From an uncultured Vampirovibrio sp. (GTDB taxonomy: Bacteria; Cyanobacteriota; Vampirovibrionia; Gastranaerophilales; Gastranaerophilaceae), in NCBI GenBank assembly GCA_910584405.1, contig CAJUAL010000009.1, positions 24,004-88,003 of the forward strand: DNA of 64,000 nucleotides, read 5' to 3'. Both the position numbers and the translations under genes were made by a program. A model generated the notes under the pieces. The model was not told the origin of the DNA and did not search any database. It saw only the letters and a program-made list of their open reading frames with translations. Of this stretch, positions 9,183-17,817 are shown one piece after another (within the stretch, counting starts at the first letter, position 1; each line of letters begins with the position of its first letter).

Positions 9183-9980
9183 TTATATCTCTTTTACGTT
9201 TAACTCTCTTTGTATAATTATATATAACTTGTTTAATGCTCTTTTTAAAATTCTTGAAACCTGAGTTGCCGATACATTTAAAACCTTAGCAATATCTTTT
9301 CTTGATTCGCCCTCAATGTAATACAAACAAACAGCCGTCTTATCAGCAGGCGGTAATTTGGAAATCGCAAATTCTATAATCTTTTTATTAGCATAAGTAT
9401 CTTCAAAACTTGAACTTTCATCTGTCGGTATTCTGTCTAATAAAGTTTCTCCGCCTTCTGTAGAATATACGTTTTGGTCTAATGAAACCATATTTTTAAC
9501 AAGTTCGATATTCATAATATCTTCAACTTTATCGCAAGGCAGATTAACATATCTTGCAACCTCTTCAACTGTCGGAATCTTTGTATTATTTTCAGACAGA
9601 ATATCTATTGCCTCTTTTACTTTTGACATATTTGCAAGAGTTTCTCTCGGAGTTTTGACTATATTAGCTTTATCTCTTAAATAATGAAAAATCTTACCCT
9701 TTATAACTTTAGTTACGTAAGTTTTAAAACTACCCTTTTCTTCGGGTTTATAAGTTTCAATAGCTCTTAAAACACCGACAGCCCCTACCTGAATCAAATC
9801 GTCCTTTGAAACAGTTAACGGCAAAGGATAAAAAGATAAAACGATTTTTTTAACAAGCTTCATCGTTTCTTCTATAAGACGAAGATAGACAATATGCTTA
9901 CGCTTCATATCCGATTCTAATCGGTATTCGGCTATAAGCTCCTCCAATTTTTCCAACTCTGAAATCTTTGTTTCTGTCAT
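9183..9980 (-). CDS. RNA polymerase sigma factor, group 3 (SigF/SigB-like)
   Basis: Alternative sigma-70 family factor, 265 aa. Region 2 is DLIQVGAVGVLRAIETYKPEE...FKTYV (about 62-90). Region 3 begins with TPRETLANMSKV (about 108-120). Region 4 is LPPADKTAVCLYYIEGES followed by the recognition helix KVLNVSATQVSRILKRAL (about 212-253). Region 1.1 is absent, as in SigF/SigB-type factors. SD GGAG precedes ATG. In Synechocystis SigF controls type IV pilus genes; here the prepilin peptidase follows after 15 nt, which suggests a comparable role. That regulatory role is inference. No anti-sigma gene is adjacent. Confidence 0.88.
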   Translation of the reverse strand: MTETKISELEKLEELIAEYRLESDMKRKHIVYLRLIEETMKLVKKIVLSFYPLPLTVSKDDLIQVGAVGVLRAIETYKPEEKGSFKTYVTKVIKGKIFHYLRDKANIVKTPRETLANMSKVKEAIDILSENNTKIPTVEEVARYVNLPCDKVEDIMNIELVKNMVSLDQNVYSTEGGETLLDRIPTDESSSFEDTYANKKIIEFAISKLPPADKTAVCLYYIEGESRKDIAKVLNVSATQVSRILKRALNKLYIIIQRELNVKEI

Positions 9981-10119
9981 ATTAACTCCGATATACTAAA
10001 TAATATATCATAACAACATAGTTTTGGCTAAATTTTAAAATTTCTTTAATAAAAATTTTTCATGACACATTTTTATGCTATCATAACCATATAGTTAATA
10101 TTTTTAAGGAGTATATTTA

Positions 10120-10401
10120 ATGATTACCGTAAAAGATGTTGAACACGTTGCAAAACTTGCAAGATTAGAATTAACAGAAGAAGAAAAGAATTTATATACA
10201 AAACAACTTGGCGATGTTCTAAAATATGTTGACCAAATGAATGAAGTTGATACTTCAAACGTTAAACCAATGACTCAGGTTATTGATTTCGTAAATGTAA
10301 CAAGAGAAGATGTTCCAAATCAGGAAATTTCAAAAGATGCGCTTATGTCTAACGCTCCTGATGAAGAAAACGGATTTTTCAAGGTTCCGAAAATTAATTA
10401 G
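10120..10401 (+). CDS. gatC: Asp/Glu-tRNA amidotransferase subunit C
   Basis: Small subunit of GatCAB, which amidates Glu-tRNA(Gln) and/or Asp-tRNA(Asn). 93 aa, typical length. The family pattern VKDVEHVAKLARLELTEEE is at residues 4-22, MNEVDTSNVKPM near 47-58, and the C-terminus is the usual EENGFFKVPKI. A strong SD (AAGGAG) lies 8 nt before ATG. gatA and gatB are not in the window. gltX at the other end of the window would charge the tRNA substrate if indirect Gln-tRNA synthesis is used. Confidence 0.95.
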   Translation: MITVKDVEHVAKLARLELTEEEKNLYTKQLGDVLKYVDQMNEVDTSNVKPMTQVIDFVNVTREDVPNQEISKDALMSNAPDEENGFFKVPKIN

Positions 10402-10489
10402 TCCTCGCCGGACGGGGTATTTTGTTACTAACAGCCTCAAGATTTGTACGGTGAAATGAAAGTATAATTATAAAAAGAAAGTATGGATT

Positions 10490-12094
10490 ATGACAAAGTA
10501 TATATTTGTAACAGGCGGTGTTGTAAGTTCTCTTGGAAAAGGGATTATAGCAGCGTCTTTAGGGCGTTTATTCAGATCAAGAGATTATTCGGTAATTATC
10601 CAAAAATTTGACCCGTATATTAACGTTGACCCCGGTACAATGAGTCCGTTTCAACACGGCGAAGTTTTCGTAACCGATGACGGTGCGGAAACCGATTTAG
10701 ACTTAGGTCACTACGAAAGATTCACAGATACAAGCTTTGGTCAAGTAAATAATGTCACATCAGGCAGAATTTACCAGGAAGTCATAAATAAAGAACGCCG
10801 CGGAGATTACCTTGGAGCTACAGTTCAGGTTATTCCGCATGTTACAAATGAAATTAAGTCAAAAATTGTTGCCGCAACAAAACAATTTAAACCTGATTTT
10901 CATATTATTGAAATCGGCGGAACTATAGGTGATATTGAAAGCTTGCCGTTTATTGAAGCTATAAGACAATTTAAATCAGAAATCGGCATTGGCAACGCAA
11001 TTTCAGTACACTGTACATTGCTTCCATACCTTCCGACATCAGGAGAATTAAAAACAAAACCTTCTCAACACAGTGTTAATGTTTTAAGAAGTTACGGGAT
11101 TCAGCCTGAGTTGTTGGTTTGCAGAACATCTAAACCTATTCCGAAAACTGAAAAAGAAAAATTAGCACTGTTTTGCTCAGTTCCAAAAGACGCGGTTATC
11201 GAATGTCGCGATATGAAAACTATCTACGAAGTTCCGCTTGCCTTAGAAGCTCAGAATATGTGTTCTGTTATTCTAAAAATGCTTGGAATGGAAGAAAGAA
11301 CGCCTGATTTAGATTCTTGGACAGCTTTGGTTAACAAGATTAAAAATCCGCAAAAAACTCTAAAAGTAGCTATTGCAGGTAAATATACAAAACTTTCTGA
11401 CGCATATATTTCTGTTGTTGAATCTTTAAAACACGCAGGGTATTCTGATGCAGTATCAATTGATATTAAATGGATTAATTCAGAAGATTGCGTTGATTAC
11501 CCAACTTGTAAAAAACAATTATCAGATGTTGACGCTGTTGTTGTTCCTGGTGGTTTCGGAGTTAGAGGAATCGAAGGCAAGCTTAACGTAATCCGTTACG
11601 CTAGAGAAAATAACTTACCGTTCTTAGGGTTATGTTTAGGTATGCAATGCGCGGTTATTGAATATGCCAGAAATGTTGCAGGATTAAAAGGCGCTAATTC
11701 TAAAGAATTTGATGAAAATCCGACTTATCCTGTAATAGATTTAATGCTTGAACAAAAAAATGTTAAAGGTTATGGAGGAACAATGAGGTTAGGCGCTTAC
11801 GAATGCCATTTAAAAGAAGGCACTAAAGCCGCACAAGCATACGGAAGCAACGTAATTTCAGAACGCCACCGCCACAGATACGAAGTTAATAACGAATTTA
11901 TTGAGCAAATTGAAAAAGCAGGGCTTGTATTTTCAGGAATGTCACCTGACGGAATGCTTGCAGAAGTAGTTGAACTACCAAACCTTGATTGGTTTGTAGC
12001 ATGCCAGTTCCACCCTGAGTTTAAATCACGTCCCGACAGACTGCATCCGTTGTTTAAAGGTTTAATTGACGCGGCTGTAAGGAGATTAAAATGA
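10490..12094 (+). CDS. pyrG: CTP synthase
   Basis: Converts UTP to CTP with glutamine as nitrogen donor. 534 aa, the standard length. The N-terminal synthetase domain starts KYIFVTGGVVSSLGKGI with the P-loop. The C-terminal class I glutamine amidotransferase domain has the nucleophile in LGLCLGMQCAVIEYARN (Cys near residue 381) and the His-Glu pair in CQFHPEFKSRP (near 504). Its TGA stop overlaps an ATG (ATGA) that opens the next, frameshifted membrane-protein gene, so the two are translationally coupled. Confidence 0.97.
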   Translation: MTKYIFVTGGVVSSLGKGIIAASLGRLFRSRDYSVIIQKFDPYINVDPGTMSPFQHGEVFVTDDGAETDLDLGHYERFTDTSFGQVNNVTSGRIYQEVINKERRGDYLGATVQVIPHVTNEIKSKIVAATKQFKPDFHIIEIGGTIGDIESLPFIEAIRQFKSEIGIGNAISVHCTLLPYLPTSGELKTKPSQHSVNVLRSYGIQPELLVCRTSKPIPKTEKEKLALFCSVPKDAVIECRDMKTIYEVPLALEAQNMCSVILKMLGMEERTPDLDSWTALVNKIKNPQKTLKVAIAGKYTKLSDAYISVVESLKHAGYSDAVSIDIKWINSEDCVDYPTCKKQLSDVDAVVVPGGFGVRGIEGKLNVIRYARENNLPFLGLCLGMQCAVIEYARNVAGLKGANSKEFDENPTYPVIDLMLEQKNVKGYGGTMRLGAYECHLKEGTKAAQAYGSNVISERHRHRYEVNNEFIEQIEKAGLVFSGMSPDGMLAEVVELPNLDWFVACQFHPEFKSRPDRLHPLFKGLIDAAVRRLK

Positions 12095-13658
12095 AGAAGC
12101 TTTATAATTCATTAAAAACCTTATGCCCAGAAGATTTTAGGGGGGGGTAAAACTAAGATCCTTATTACAAAAGCTTTTTGAGCTATTATTATTTTTAACT
12201 TTTTTTATTATATATACAATAATTGGAATAATTATAAGTTACCCAAACGATGCAATATATGAATACTTTGATTTTATTTACGGAATAGATTGTCCGAGAA
12301 TATTTAATCTCGTGACAACCTTAAAAACACAAAGTTTTAACATTCATACGTTAATACCTATACAATTTCAACCTTTAACGTATTTAATTAATAGCATTAT
12401 AAATAATATGAGAATATCTGTTATTTTATTACAAGCTATTTTAGCCGGCGGCATAAATACAATGATGTTTTTGTTTTTGAAAAATATAATAAAAAAAGAT
12501 ATAAAAATATCATTACTACTAACAGCTATTTATGGATTTAGCTTTGCAATGATTCTTTTTACCGGAGTACCGGAATCTTATATATATTCAGCATTCTTTT
12601 TTATGTGCCTGATATACTATATTTTCTATTTAATATTCTCAGGGGCAAAAAACTTATCTATAGCTAATATTTTCATATTAACATTTTTTGGAGTTTCCGT
12701 TACCGGAATAAGTACATCTAATTTGATAGGTTTTATCGTCGGAATAGTATTTTTAATAAACAAAATATACCCAAAACAAATAAAAATACAATTAAATACT
12801 TTTCTTAAATTTACAGCAATATTCATAATCTTATCAATAATAATAAGCTCTTTTGAACAACTTGCATACCCAAAAAGTACCGCGCTATTAGGTTCAATAG
12901 GTACTGTATTTTCAGGACATTGCGGTCAAACTAAATATTTAAGCTTTGGCTTTGATATAAAAAACATATTTAATACTATTGCTCAAACTTATATATATCC
13001 AATAATTGCATTACCATATCATTTGTCTAAATATAATGTTGTTTTTTATAATTATCAAATATTAAATTCAAGTAAACTTCTCCAATTTAAATTCGCACCG
13101 GAAAATAATTTATTTACAATTGCCTTAACTTCAATATTTTATTTAATTCCGATTGGTTTATATATTAAAAACTTCAAAAAACAGAAAGAAAATGCCACCT
13201 ATATAAGTTTTTTAGCAGTATACATTCTAATAAACTTTTTTATGTCAGCAGTTTATGATTCAAAAGAATGTTTTATGTATTCACTCAATTCTTTATTTGC
13301 AGTATTTATGTTACTCGGGTGTATAATACCGAATAACAACAAAGTATGTAAATTCCTGCATTTATTTTACTCAGGAGTATTAACATATCAAATCTGTGTA
13401 AACTGTCATTATTTTCATAAATTTTCAAATTATTTAGCTATACATTCTCATAATAATTGCCATAGGGGAACATTATGGGTATATGCAGTAATTATTGCGA
13501 CTGTATTTACTTTTATAATTTTGGCACTAAAAAAACTTATTTCAAAAGACCTGTTAAAATATTCAGAAAAGAATTTAGCCTTTTGGATTACAGTTTATAT
13601 AACATACATAATTCTATTTTCAATTATGCTAAGCCTAAAGAATTTAGGAGGTTTATAA
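12091..13658 (+). CDS. GT-C-like polytopic membrane protein, frame broken at a G8 run
   Basis: Two frames make one plausible protein. The first opens at ATG 12091 (overlapping the pyrG stop) and reads MKKLYNSLKTLCPEDFRG before TAA at 12148, immediately after a run of eight G (12140-12147). The second frame is open from 12141 to 13658 and encodes at least ten hydrophobic segments. Its part upstream of GTG 12312 also looks coding (a membrane helix, then YPNDAIYEYFDFIYGIDCP). Adding one G joins them into about 522 residues. The layout (first helix, then an acidic loop, then many helices with a VPESYIYS loop) resembles GT-C glycosyltransferases that use lipid-linked sugars, but no conserved family motif settles this. 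The next gene overlaps the stop (TAATG). It may be phase variable, a recent pseudogene or a base-call error. Confidence 0.7.
12140..12147 (+). repeat. G8 homopolymer inside a coding region
   Basis: Eight consecutive G in a very AT-rich neighbourhood. The upstream frame meets TAA directly after the run, and the long downstream frame is open across it. A nine-G version would fuse the frames. Confidence 0.9.
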
Positions 13659-14527
13659 TGCTTAAAAACATTCTTAAAACTATGAAAATTAACCATTACG
13701 TAAAAAATATTATTGTATTTGTACCATTAATATTTTCAATGAATATATTAAATCTAAGCTTATTGCTTAAATCCACTATAATATTCATATCTTTTTGTTT
13801 TATTTCATCAGTTGTTTATATTATAAATGACTTAATTGATAAAGATACAGATAAATTACACCCGATAAAATGCAACAGACCGATTGCAAGCGGTAAAGTT
13901 TCCACAAAAACTGCAACTATTATACTAATTCTTTTATTTCTAATAAGTACAACATTAGCATTTTACATTTCAAAACTTTGTTTACTTACAGTTTTAACAT
14001 ACTTAATACTAAACATATTTTATTCATTAAAACTAAAAAATATTGAACTTGTAGACGTCGTATGTATTGCCTTGGGCTTCATACTAAGAATACTTGCAGG
14101 CTGTTTTGCAATATCTGTTATAGCCTCACCGCTTGTAATCTTACTCACATTTTTCTTTTCAATGTTTTTTACATTTACCAAACGTAAACTTGAATTACTG
14201 TTAATAAAAAACAAAGATGAATATAGAAAATCGATTAAGGGTTATAATCTGGAAATGGTCAATCAATTCATATTGTTAAATGCTATATTAACAATAGCGT
14301 TTTATTTTACATATATGCTGGATAAAACAACAATACAAAGAGCGGGAACCGAATACTTATATATCTCGGTAATACCTTTTTCTATGATTATTTTAAGACT
14401 TTTATATCAGATAAATACAGTACAAGCCGTTGATGATCCTGTAAATTTTATTTATAAAGATAAAATGACAAAAACATTTATAAGTTTATATCTTTTAACT
14501 CTATTTATAATACTTACGGTATCTTAA
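13658..14527 (+). CDS. UbiA-family prenyltransferase, decaprenyl-phosphate phosphoribosyltransferase-like
   Basis: 289 aa from ATG 13658, which has an AGGAGG SD 6 nt upstream and overlaps the previous stop by one base. Eight or nine membrane segments. The first Asp motif reads NDLIDKDTDKLHP (NDxxDxxxD, about residues 58-70), followed by KCNRPIASGKV. The second motif reads YSLKLKNIELVD (about 126-137), followed by GFILRILAG. This arrangement matches enzymes that transfer phosphoribose to polyprenyl phosphate, the first step to lipid-linked arabinofuranose, more than heme or quinone UbiA enzymes. Its coupling to a GT-C-like gene suggests the pair makes and uses a lipid-linked sugar donor for a surface glycan. 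The substrate is inferred. Confidence 0.82.
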   Translation: MLKNILKTMKINHYVKNIIVFVPLIFSMNILNLSLLLKSTIIFISFCFISSVVYIINDLIDKDTDKLHPIKCNRPIASGKVSTKTATIILILLFLISTTLAFYISKLCLLTVLTYLILNIFYSLKLKNIELVDVVCIALGFILRILAGCFAISVIASPLVILLTFFFSMFFTFTKRKLELLLIKNKDEYRKSIKGYNLEMVNQFILLNAILTIAFYFTYMLDKTTIQRAGTEYLYISVIPFSMIILRLLYQINTVQAVDDPVNFIYKDKMTKTFISLYLLTLFIILTVS

Positions 14528-14529
14528 AA

Positions 14530-15462
14530 TTAACGTCTTTTACCGCTTTCAAAGCCGTATACAATTTTTACGTGCGGATTTCCCAATACTCCGCGTTCTT
14601 TTTTCCCGAGCGGAAGCAGTTTAATTTCTCCTGTTAAATCTAACGCATTTAATATTGATTTGCGTTGAGTTTGTAAACTTGGCGTTATACCTACAGAAAT
14701 TTGATGCGGTTCGTAAGTAAGAGAAGTATATTTGCTTAAATCTTTTAATTTTCCTGCTTTTAGTTGTTCGGCAAGTTTTCTTGCAATATCTTTTACCTCA
14801 GCAGGATAAAAAGCTCTGGTCAAATCTTTAATTAGTGTAAGATTACTACCGCTCAGCTCACAAACATCAGTTAAAGCATCTGCAGCACAGGTGACAACCT
14901 GATTAACCCCGACTTCATTAACAATGTGTGCTAACGCTTCAGGATTTTTTGCCTTTGAAACGACTTCAACAAATTCAGGGTGACGTGTACTTATATAGTC
15001 AAAAGGTGTATTCTCTCTTACACCATTCTTTACTGTTTGGCGAATAACATCTATATCTTCTGCTGACGTTCTCAAATATTTTAAAACATTTTTTAATTGT
15101 TTTTCAGACATTGAAGATGTTGATTCCAAAAAACTTGAAATATGTTGAAAACTTAACGGTTCTCCGTTAGAAGCTCCAATATTAACAAGTTCTTTCATCA
15201 AATCATATTTTGACATGTTTGTATCATGACTTTTAAAAAGTTTTGTAATTGCAGAAATTTCGTCTTGTGTAAATCTATCAACAGTTTGAGCAAAATTACC
15301 TGTTCCTTTTTTCACTGTTTGAAGAGTCAAAACCTTAGGAATCATTTCTAATTCTCTTGCTTCCGCAGCAAGTTCGGTTGCAGTTTTAGCAAGCTTTGTA
15401 TGACTTAAACTTTCTGAAACGTGTGAAAATATTCTATTACCTACCTTATTAATATTTGGCAT
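14530..15462 (-). CDS. Unrecognised helical protein
   Basis: 310 aa with no signal peptide or clear membrane segment. It is mainly helical, with several Leu/Ile-rich amphipathic stretches (for example MSKYDLMKELVNIGAS near 83-98 and EKQLKNVLKYLRTSAEDIDVIRQ near 120-141) and a basic, Gly-containing C-terminus (VKIVYGFESGKRR). An SD (AAGGAG) precedes ATG. It is convergent with the UbiA gene (2-nt gap) and divergent from the sugar symporter, with a perfect inverted repeat in the shared upstream region. I recognise no family. Confidence 0.65.
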   Translation of the reverse strand: MPNINKVGNRIFSHVSESLSHTKLAKTATELAAEARELEMIPKVLTLQTVKKGTGNFAQTVDRFTQDEISAITKLFKSHDTNMSKYDLMKELVNIGASNGEPLSFQHISSFLESTSSMSEKQLKNVLKYLRTSAEDIDVIRQTVKNGVRENTPFDYISTRHPEFVEVVSKAKNPEALAHIVNEVGVNQVVTCAADALTDVCELSGSNLTLIKDLTRAFYPAEVKDIARKLAEQLKAGKLKDLSKYTSLTYEPHQISVGITPSLQTQRKSILNALDLTGEIKLLPLGKKERGVLGNPHVKIVYGFESGKRR

Positions 15463-15530
15463 AACAACTCCTTTACTTTCTTAATATTAATAAAAATTTC
15501 TTTTTGCAAATTTTGCTAAATTATTAAAAA

Positions 15531-15548
15531 ATATTACACTTGTAATAT
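15531..15548. promoter_or_regulatory. Perfect inverted repeat in the divergent intergenic region
   Basis: ATATTACA-CT-TGTAATAT: 8-bp arms and a 2-bp spacer, located between the starts of the 14530-15462 gene and the symporter. Size and symmetry fit a dimeric repressor operator. No adjacent regulator gene identifies the protein. Confidence 0.5.
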
Positions 15549-15637
15549 GTAACATTTTTCTCGGAAACTTGCTTTTCGCGCGTGTTATATATATATTCAA
15601 ATAAGGAGAGAGTATATTATAGAAAGGGAAATTTTCA

Positions 15638-16987
15638 ATGACAGATAATGTGGGATTGAAAAAGTTTACGACGGTTAAATTTTTAAATTTTGCACTCGGA
15701 TTTTTAGGACTTCAATTTGCATGGCAGATGAGAATAATCTTATCAGCTCCCGTAACTGAAGGATTAGGAGCTGACCCGTTTATTTACGGATTAATCTGGC
15801 TTGCAGGACCGTTTACGGGTATGGTTGTACAACCTTTAATCGGCGCATTATCTGATAAAACAAAATCTCGTTTCGGCAGAAGAAGACCTTATCTTTTGAG
15901 TGGTGCAATTATAGCTTCTATTGCATTATGGTTATTTCCAAATTCAGGAAATATTGCAGCCGCACTACATTTACCTGCGATTTTCGGACTTATTATCGCG
16001 GCAATTATGATTTGGATAATAGATGCTTGTATAAATATTGCACAAGGACCTTATAGGGCATTGATTCCTGATGTTGTTCTTGTTGAACAGCACGCTGTTG
16101 CAAACTCTTACATAAGTTTAGCTATAGGGCTAGGCTCAGTTATCGCAGCAGCAACTGCTCCGTTTTTAAAATTTGCATTCCACTATCAAATGTCAATCCC
16201 TGCTCAATTTATAATGGCAGCTTTAGCTTTCTCACTTGCAATGATTTGGACTTGTTTAACTATTAAAGAACACAGCACTTTAGATTCTGATGTTGAAGAT
16301 AAAAAAGAGCAGGTCGGATTTTGGCAATCTATGAAAGAATTTTTTGCACTATCTCCTCAAGTATCAAAAATTTGCGTTATGCAATTTTTTACTTGGATTG
16401 GAATGATGTGCCTATTGATATTTTTTACAAATTTTGCAATTCATACAGTTTACGGGGTACCTGATTTAACAAAATTATCAGCAGATGTTCAAGCTCAATT
16501 TATGGCAACCCAGACTACTGCAACAAATTACTCTTCAATTTGTTTTGCAATCTTCAATTTGGTATGCTTTATAATTGCAATTCCTATAGGGATTTTAGCA
16601 GGTAAATTCGGAAACAAAAAAGTCCATATAATTTCAATGCTTTCAATGGTTGTCGCATACCTTATTATGGGTATATTTAAAAAAAACCCGATAATTGTAG
16701 GAAGCGCAATGGCATTATCAGGTATCGGCTGGGCAAGCGTTTGCGCGTTACCGTTTGCAATGCTTTCTCGCTACATCAAACCGGGAACGGAAGGTTCTGT
16801 AATGGGCTTATTTAACATATTCATTGCTGGCCCACAAGTATTTGTATGTACACTTGTTGCCTGGATTATTAATAAATCAATCATCCAAAGCGGAGAATAT
16901 TTAAATTATCATTATGAATACTCATTCTTTATCGGTGCAGCTTGCTTACTCATAGCAACAGCTATTACCGCAAAGATTAAAGAATAA
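15638..16987 (+). CDS. MFS sugar:cation symporter (SLC45/sucrose-maltose type)
   Basis: 449 aa with about 12 membrane helices. The loop between helices 2 and 3 has SDKTKSRFGRRRPY (about 84-97), the signature of the SLC45/GPH-like disaccharide:proton symporters, and the N-terminus FLNFALGFLGLQFAWQMR is typical of the same group. The central loop (about 211-235) is acidic and Lys-rich. Likely imports a disaccharide or maltodextrin across the inner membrane, consistent with the GH57 and GH13 enzymes in the window. It has its own upstream region with an inverted repeat that may be an operator. The substrate cannot be read from the sequence. Confidence 0.85.
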   Translation: MTDNVGLKKFTTVKFLNFALGFLGLQFAWQMRIILSAPVTEGLGADPFIYGLIWLAGPFTGMVVQPLIGALSDKTKSRFGRRRPYLLSGAIIASIALWLFPNSGNIAAALHLPAIFGLIIAAIMIWIIDACINIAQGPYRALIPDVVLVEQHAVANSYISLAIGLGSVIAAATAPFLKFAFHYQMSIPAQFIMAALAFSLAMIWTCLTIKEHSTLDSDVEDKKEQVGFWQSMKEFFALSPQVSKICVMQFFTWIGMMCLLIFFTNFAIHTVYGVPDLTKLSADVQAQFMATQTTATNYSSICFAIFNLVCFIIAIPIGILAGKFGNKKVHIISMLSMVVAYLIMGIFKKNPIIVGSAMALSGIGWASVCALPFAMLSRYIKPGTEGSVMGLFNIFIAGPQVFVCTLVAWIINKSIIQSGEYLNYHYEYSFFIGAACLLIATAITAKIKE

Positions 16988-16990
16988 TCA

Positions 16991-17704
16991 TCACTTAACA
17001 TTTCGAACAAGCTTTTTAAAATAATCAGCATCGGATACCGCATTATAAGTACAAGTAAAACCAATAATTGCAGGGGATTTTAAATTACATTCCTGAGTAT
17101 AAGGAGGGTTTGTACCAACAGCTCCGAGAGGGACAAATTCTTCATTCAATAATTGAAACACAAAAACATCATATCCGAGTTTGTTTGGTTTAGTTTTTAT
17201 TCCGTTTATATCTGCAATAAGGTATAACGGCTTATCGGTATTATCTTGATTAAAAATTAATAAAGTTCCGTCCATTAAAACAAATTGCCCGTCATCTAAA
17301 AAAGTATAATTAACGGAAGTATTCGACCTGCTTTTCAGATAGGTTATAGCATCTTTTGTGTAACATAAATCTTTATACTTTGTATCTGTAACATTTACTC
17401 CGCATATGTGCAAAACTCTAAAATATTTAGAAAAAGTATTAACAAAGGGTTCCGTTTTTCCATAACTTGCAGGATCCAAACTAATATCATCATTTTTCAT
17501 CATTCGAACAGCCTGCGCGATTTCTGATTGAACTTTAGTAAATTGAGATTTTAAACGTGCAGCTTTGTAATTATTAATAAGTCCGGGGATAGTTAATGCA
17601 GATACAACGCCAATAATTCCGAGTGTAATTAAAACCTCTGCAAGAGTGAAACCCTTCCTTGCGGAGCTGAGCTGTTGAAGTCGTGTAAATGCCATTGGTG
17701 GCAT
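16991..17704 (-). CDS. Prepilin-like protein, possible 5' extension across a G8 run
   Basis: 237 aa from ATG 17704. The class III leader ends ARKG before FTLAEVLITLGIIGVVSALTIP, the hydrophobic pilin helix; cleavage by PilD at G|F gives a mature protein of about 219 aa with a C-terminal globular domain containing several Cys. A GGAGG sits 7 nt before ATG 17704, so independent initiation is possible. However, the same frame is open upstream through a G8 run (17739-17746), and a well-initiated short frame (17728-17817) would join it if one G were added, giving a longer leader. It is one of six prepilin-like genes in the window and lies directly downstream of recF. Confidence 0.83.
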   Translation of the reverse strand: MPPMAFTRLQQLSSARKGFTLAEVLITLGIIGVVSALTIPGLINNYKAARLKSQFTKVQSEIAQAVRMMKNDDISLDPASYGKTEPFVNTFSKYFRVLHICGVNVTDTKYKDLCYTKDAITYLKSRSNTSVNYTFLDDGQFVLMDGTLLIFNQDNTDKPLYLIADINGIKTKPNKLGYDVFVFQLLNEEFVPLGAVGTNPPYTQECNLKSPAIIGFTCTYNAVSDADYFKKLVRNVK

Positions 17705-17727
17705 GATGCCCCCTCCGGCCGAGGAGC

Positions 17728-17817
17728 CTAAAGAGTTACCCCCCCCGAAATTTGAAGTCCTTGTTGAGTTTTAAGGATATCACTCAATTCATTTGCCCCC
17801 ATAGTCTTGTTTTTCAT
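17728..17817 (-). CDS. Short frame overlapping recF, interrupted N-terminus of the prepilin
   Basis: ATG 17817 has an AAGGAGG SD at exactly 6 nt, the best in this region, inside the 3' end of recF. The frame reads MKNKTMGANELSDILKTQQ, then LQIS, then Gly-Gly from the G8 run, and ends at TAG 17728-17730 after 29 residues. With nine G it would continue as Gly-Gly-Gly-Asn-Ser-Leu into the prepilin. It may be the true start of a phase-variable prepilin, a leader peptide coupled to it, or the result of an under-called homopolymer. Confidence 0.55.
   Translation of the reverse strand: MKNKTMGANELSDILKTQQGLQISGGVTL
17739..17746 (-). repeat. G8 homopolymer (C8 on + strand) before a prepilin
   Basis: Eight C on the plus strand, read as G8 in the direction of the prepilin. 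As at 12140-12147, the run is followed by TAA in one frame, and a one-base gain would join two coding frames. Confidence 0.9.
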
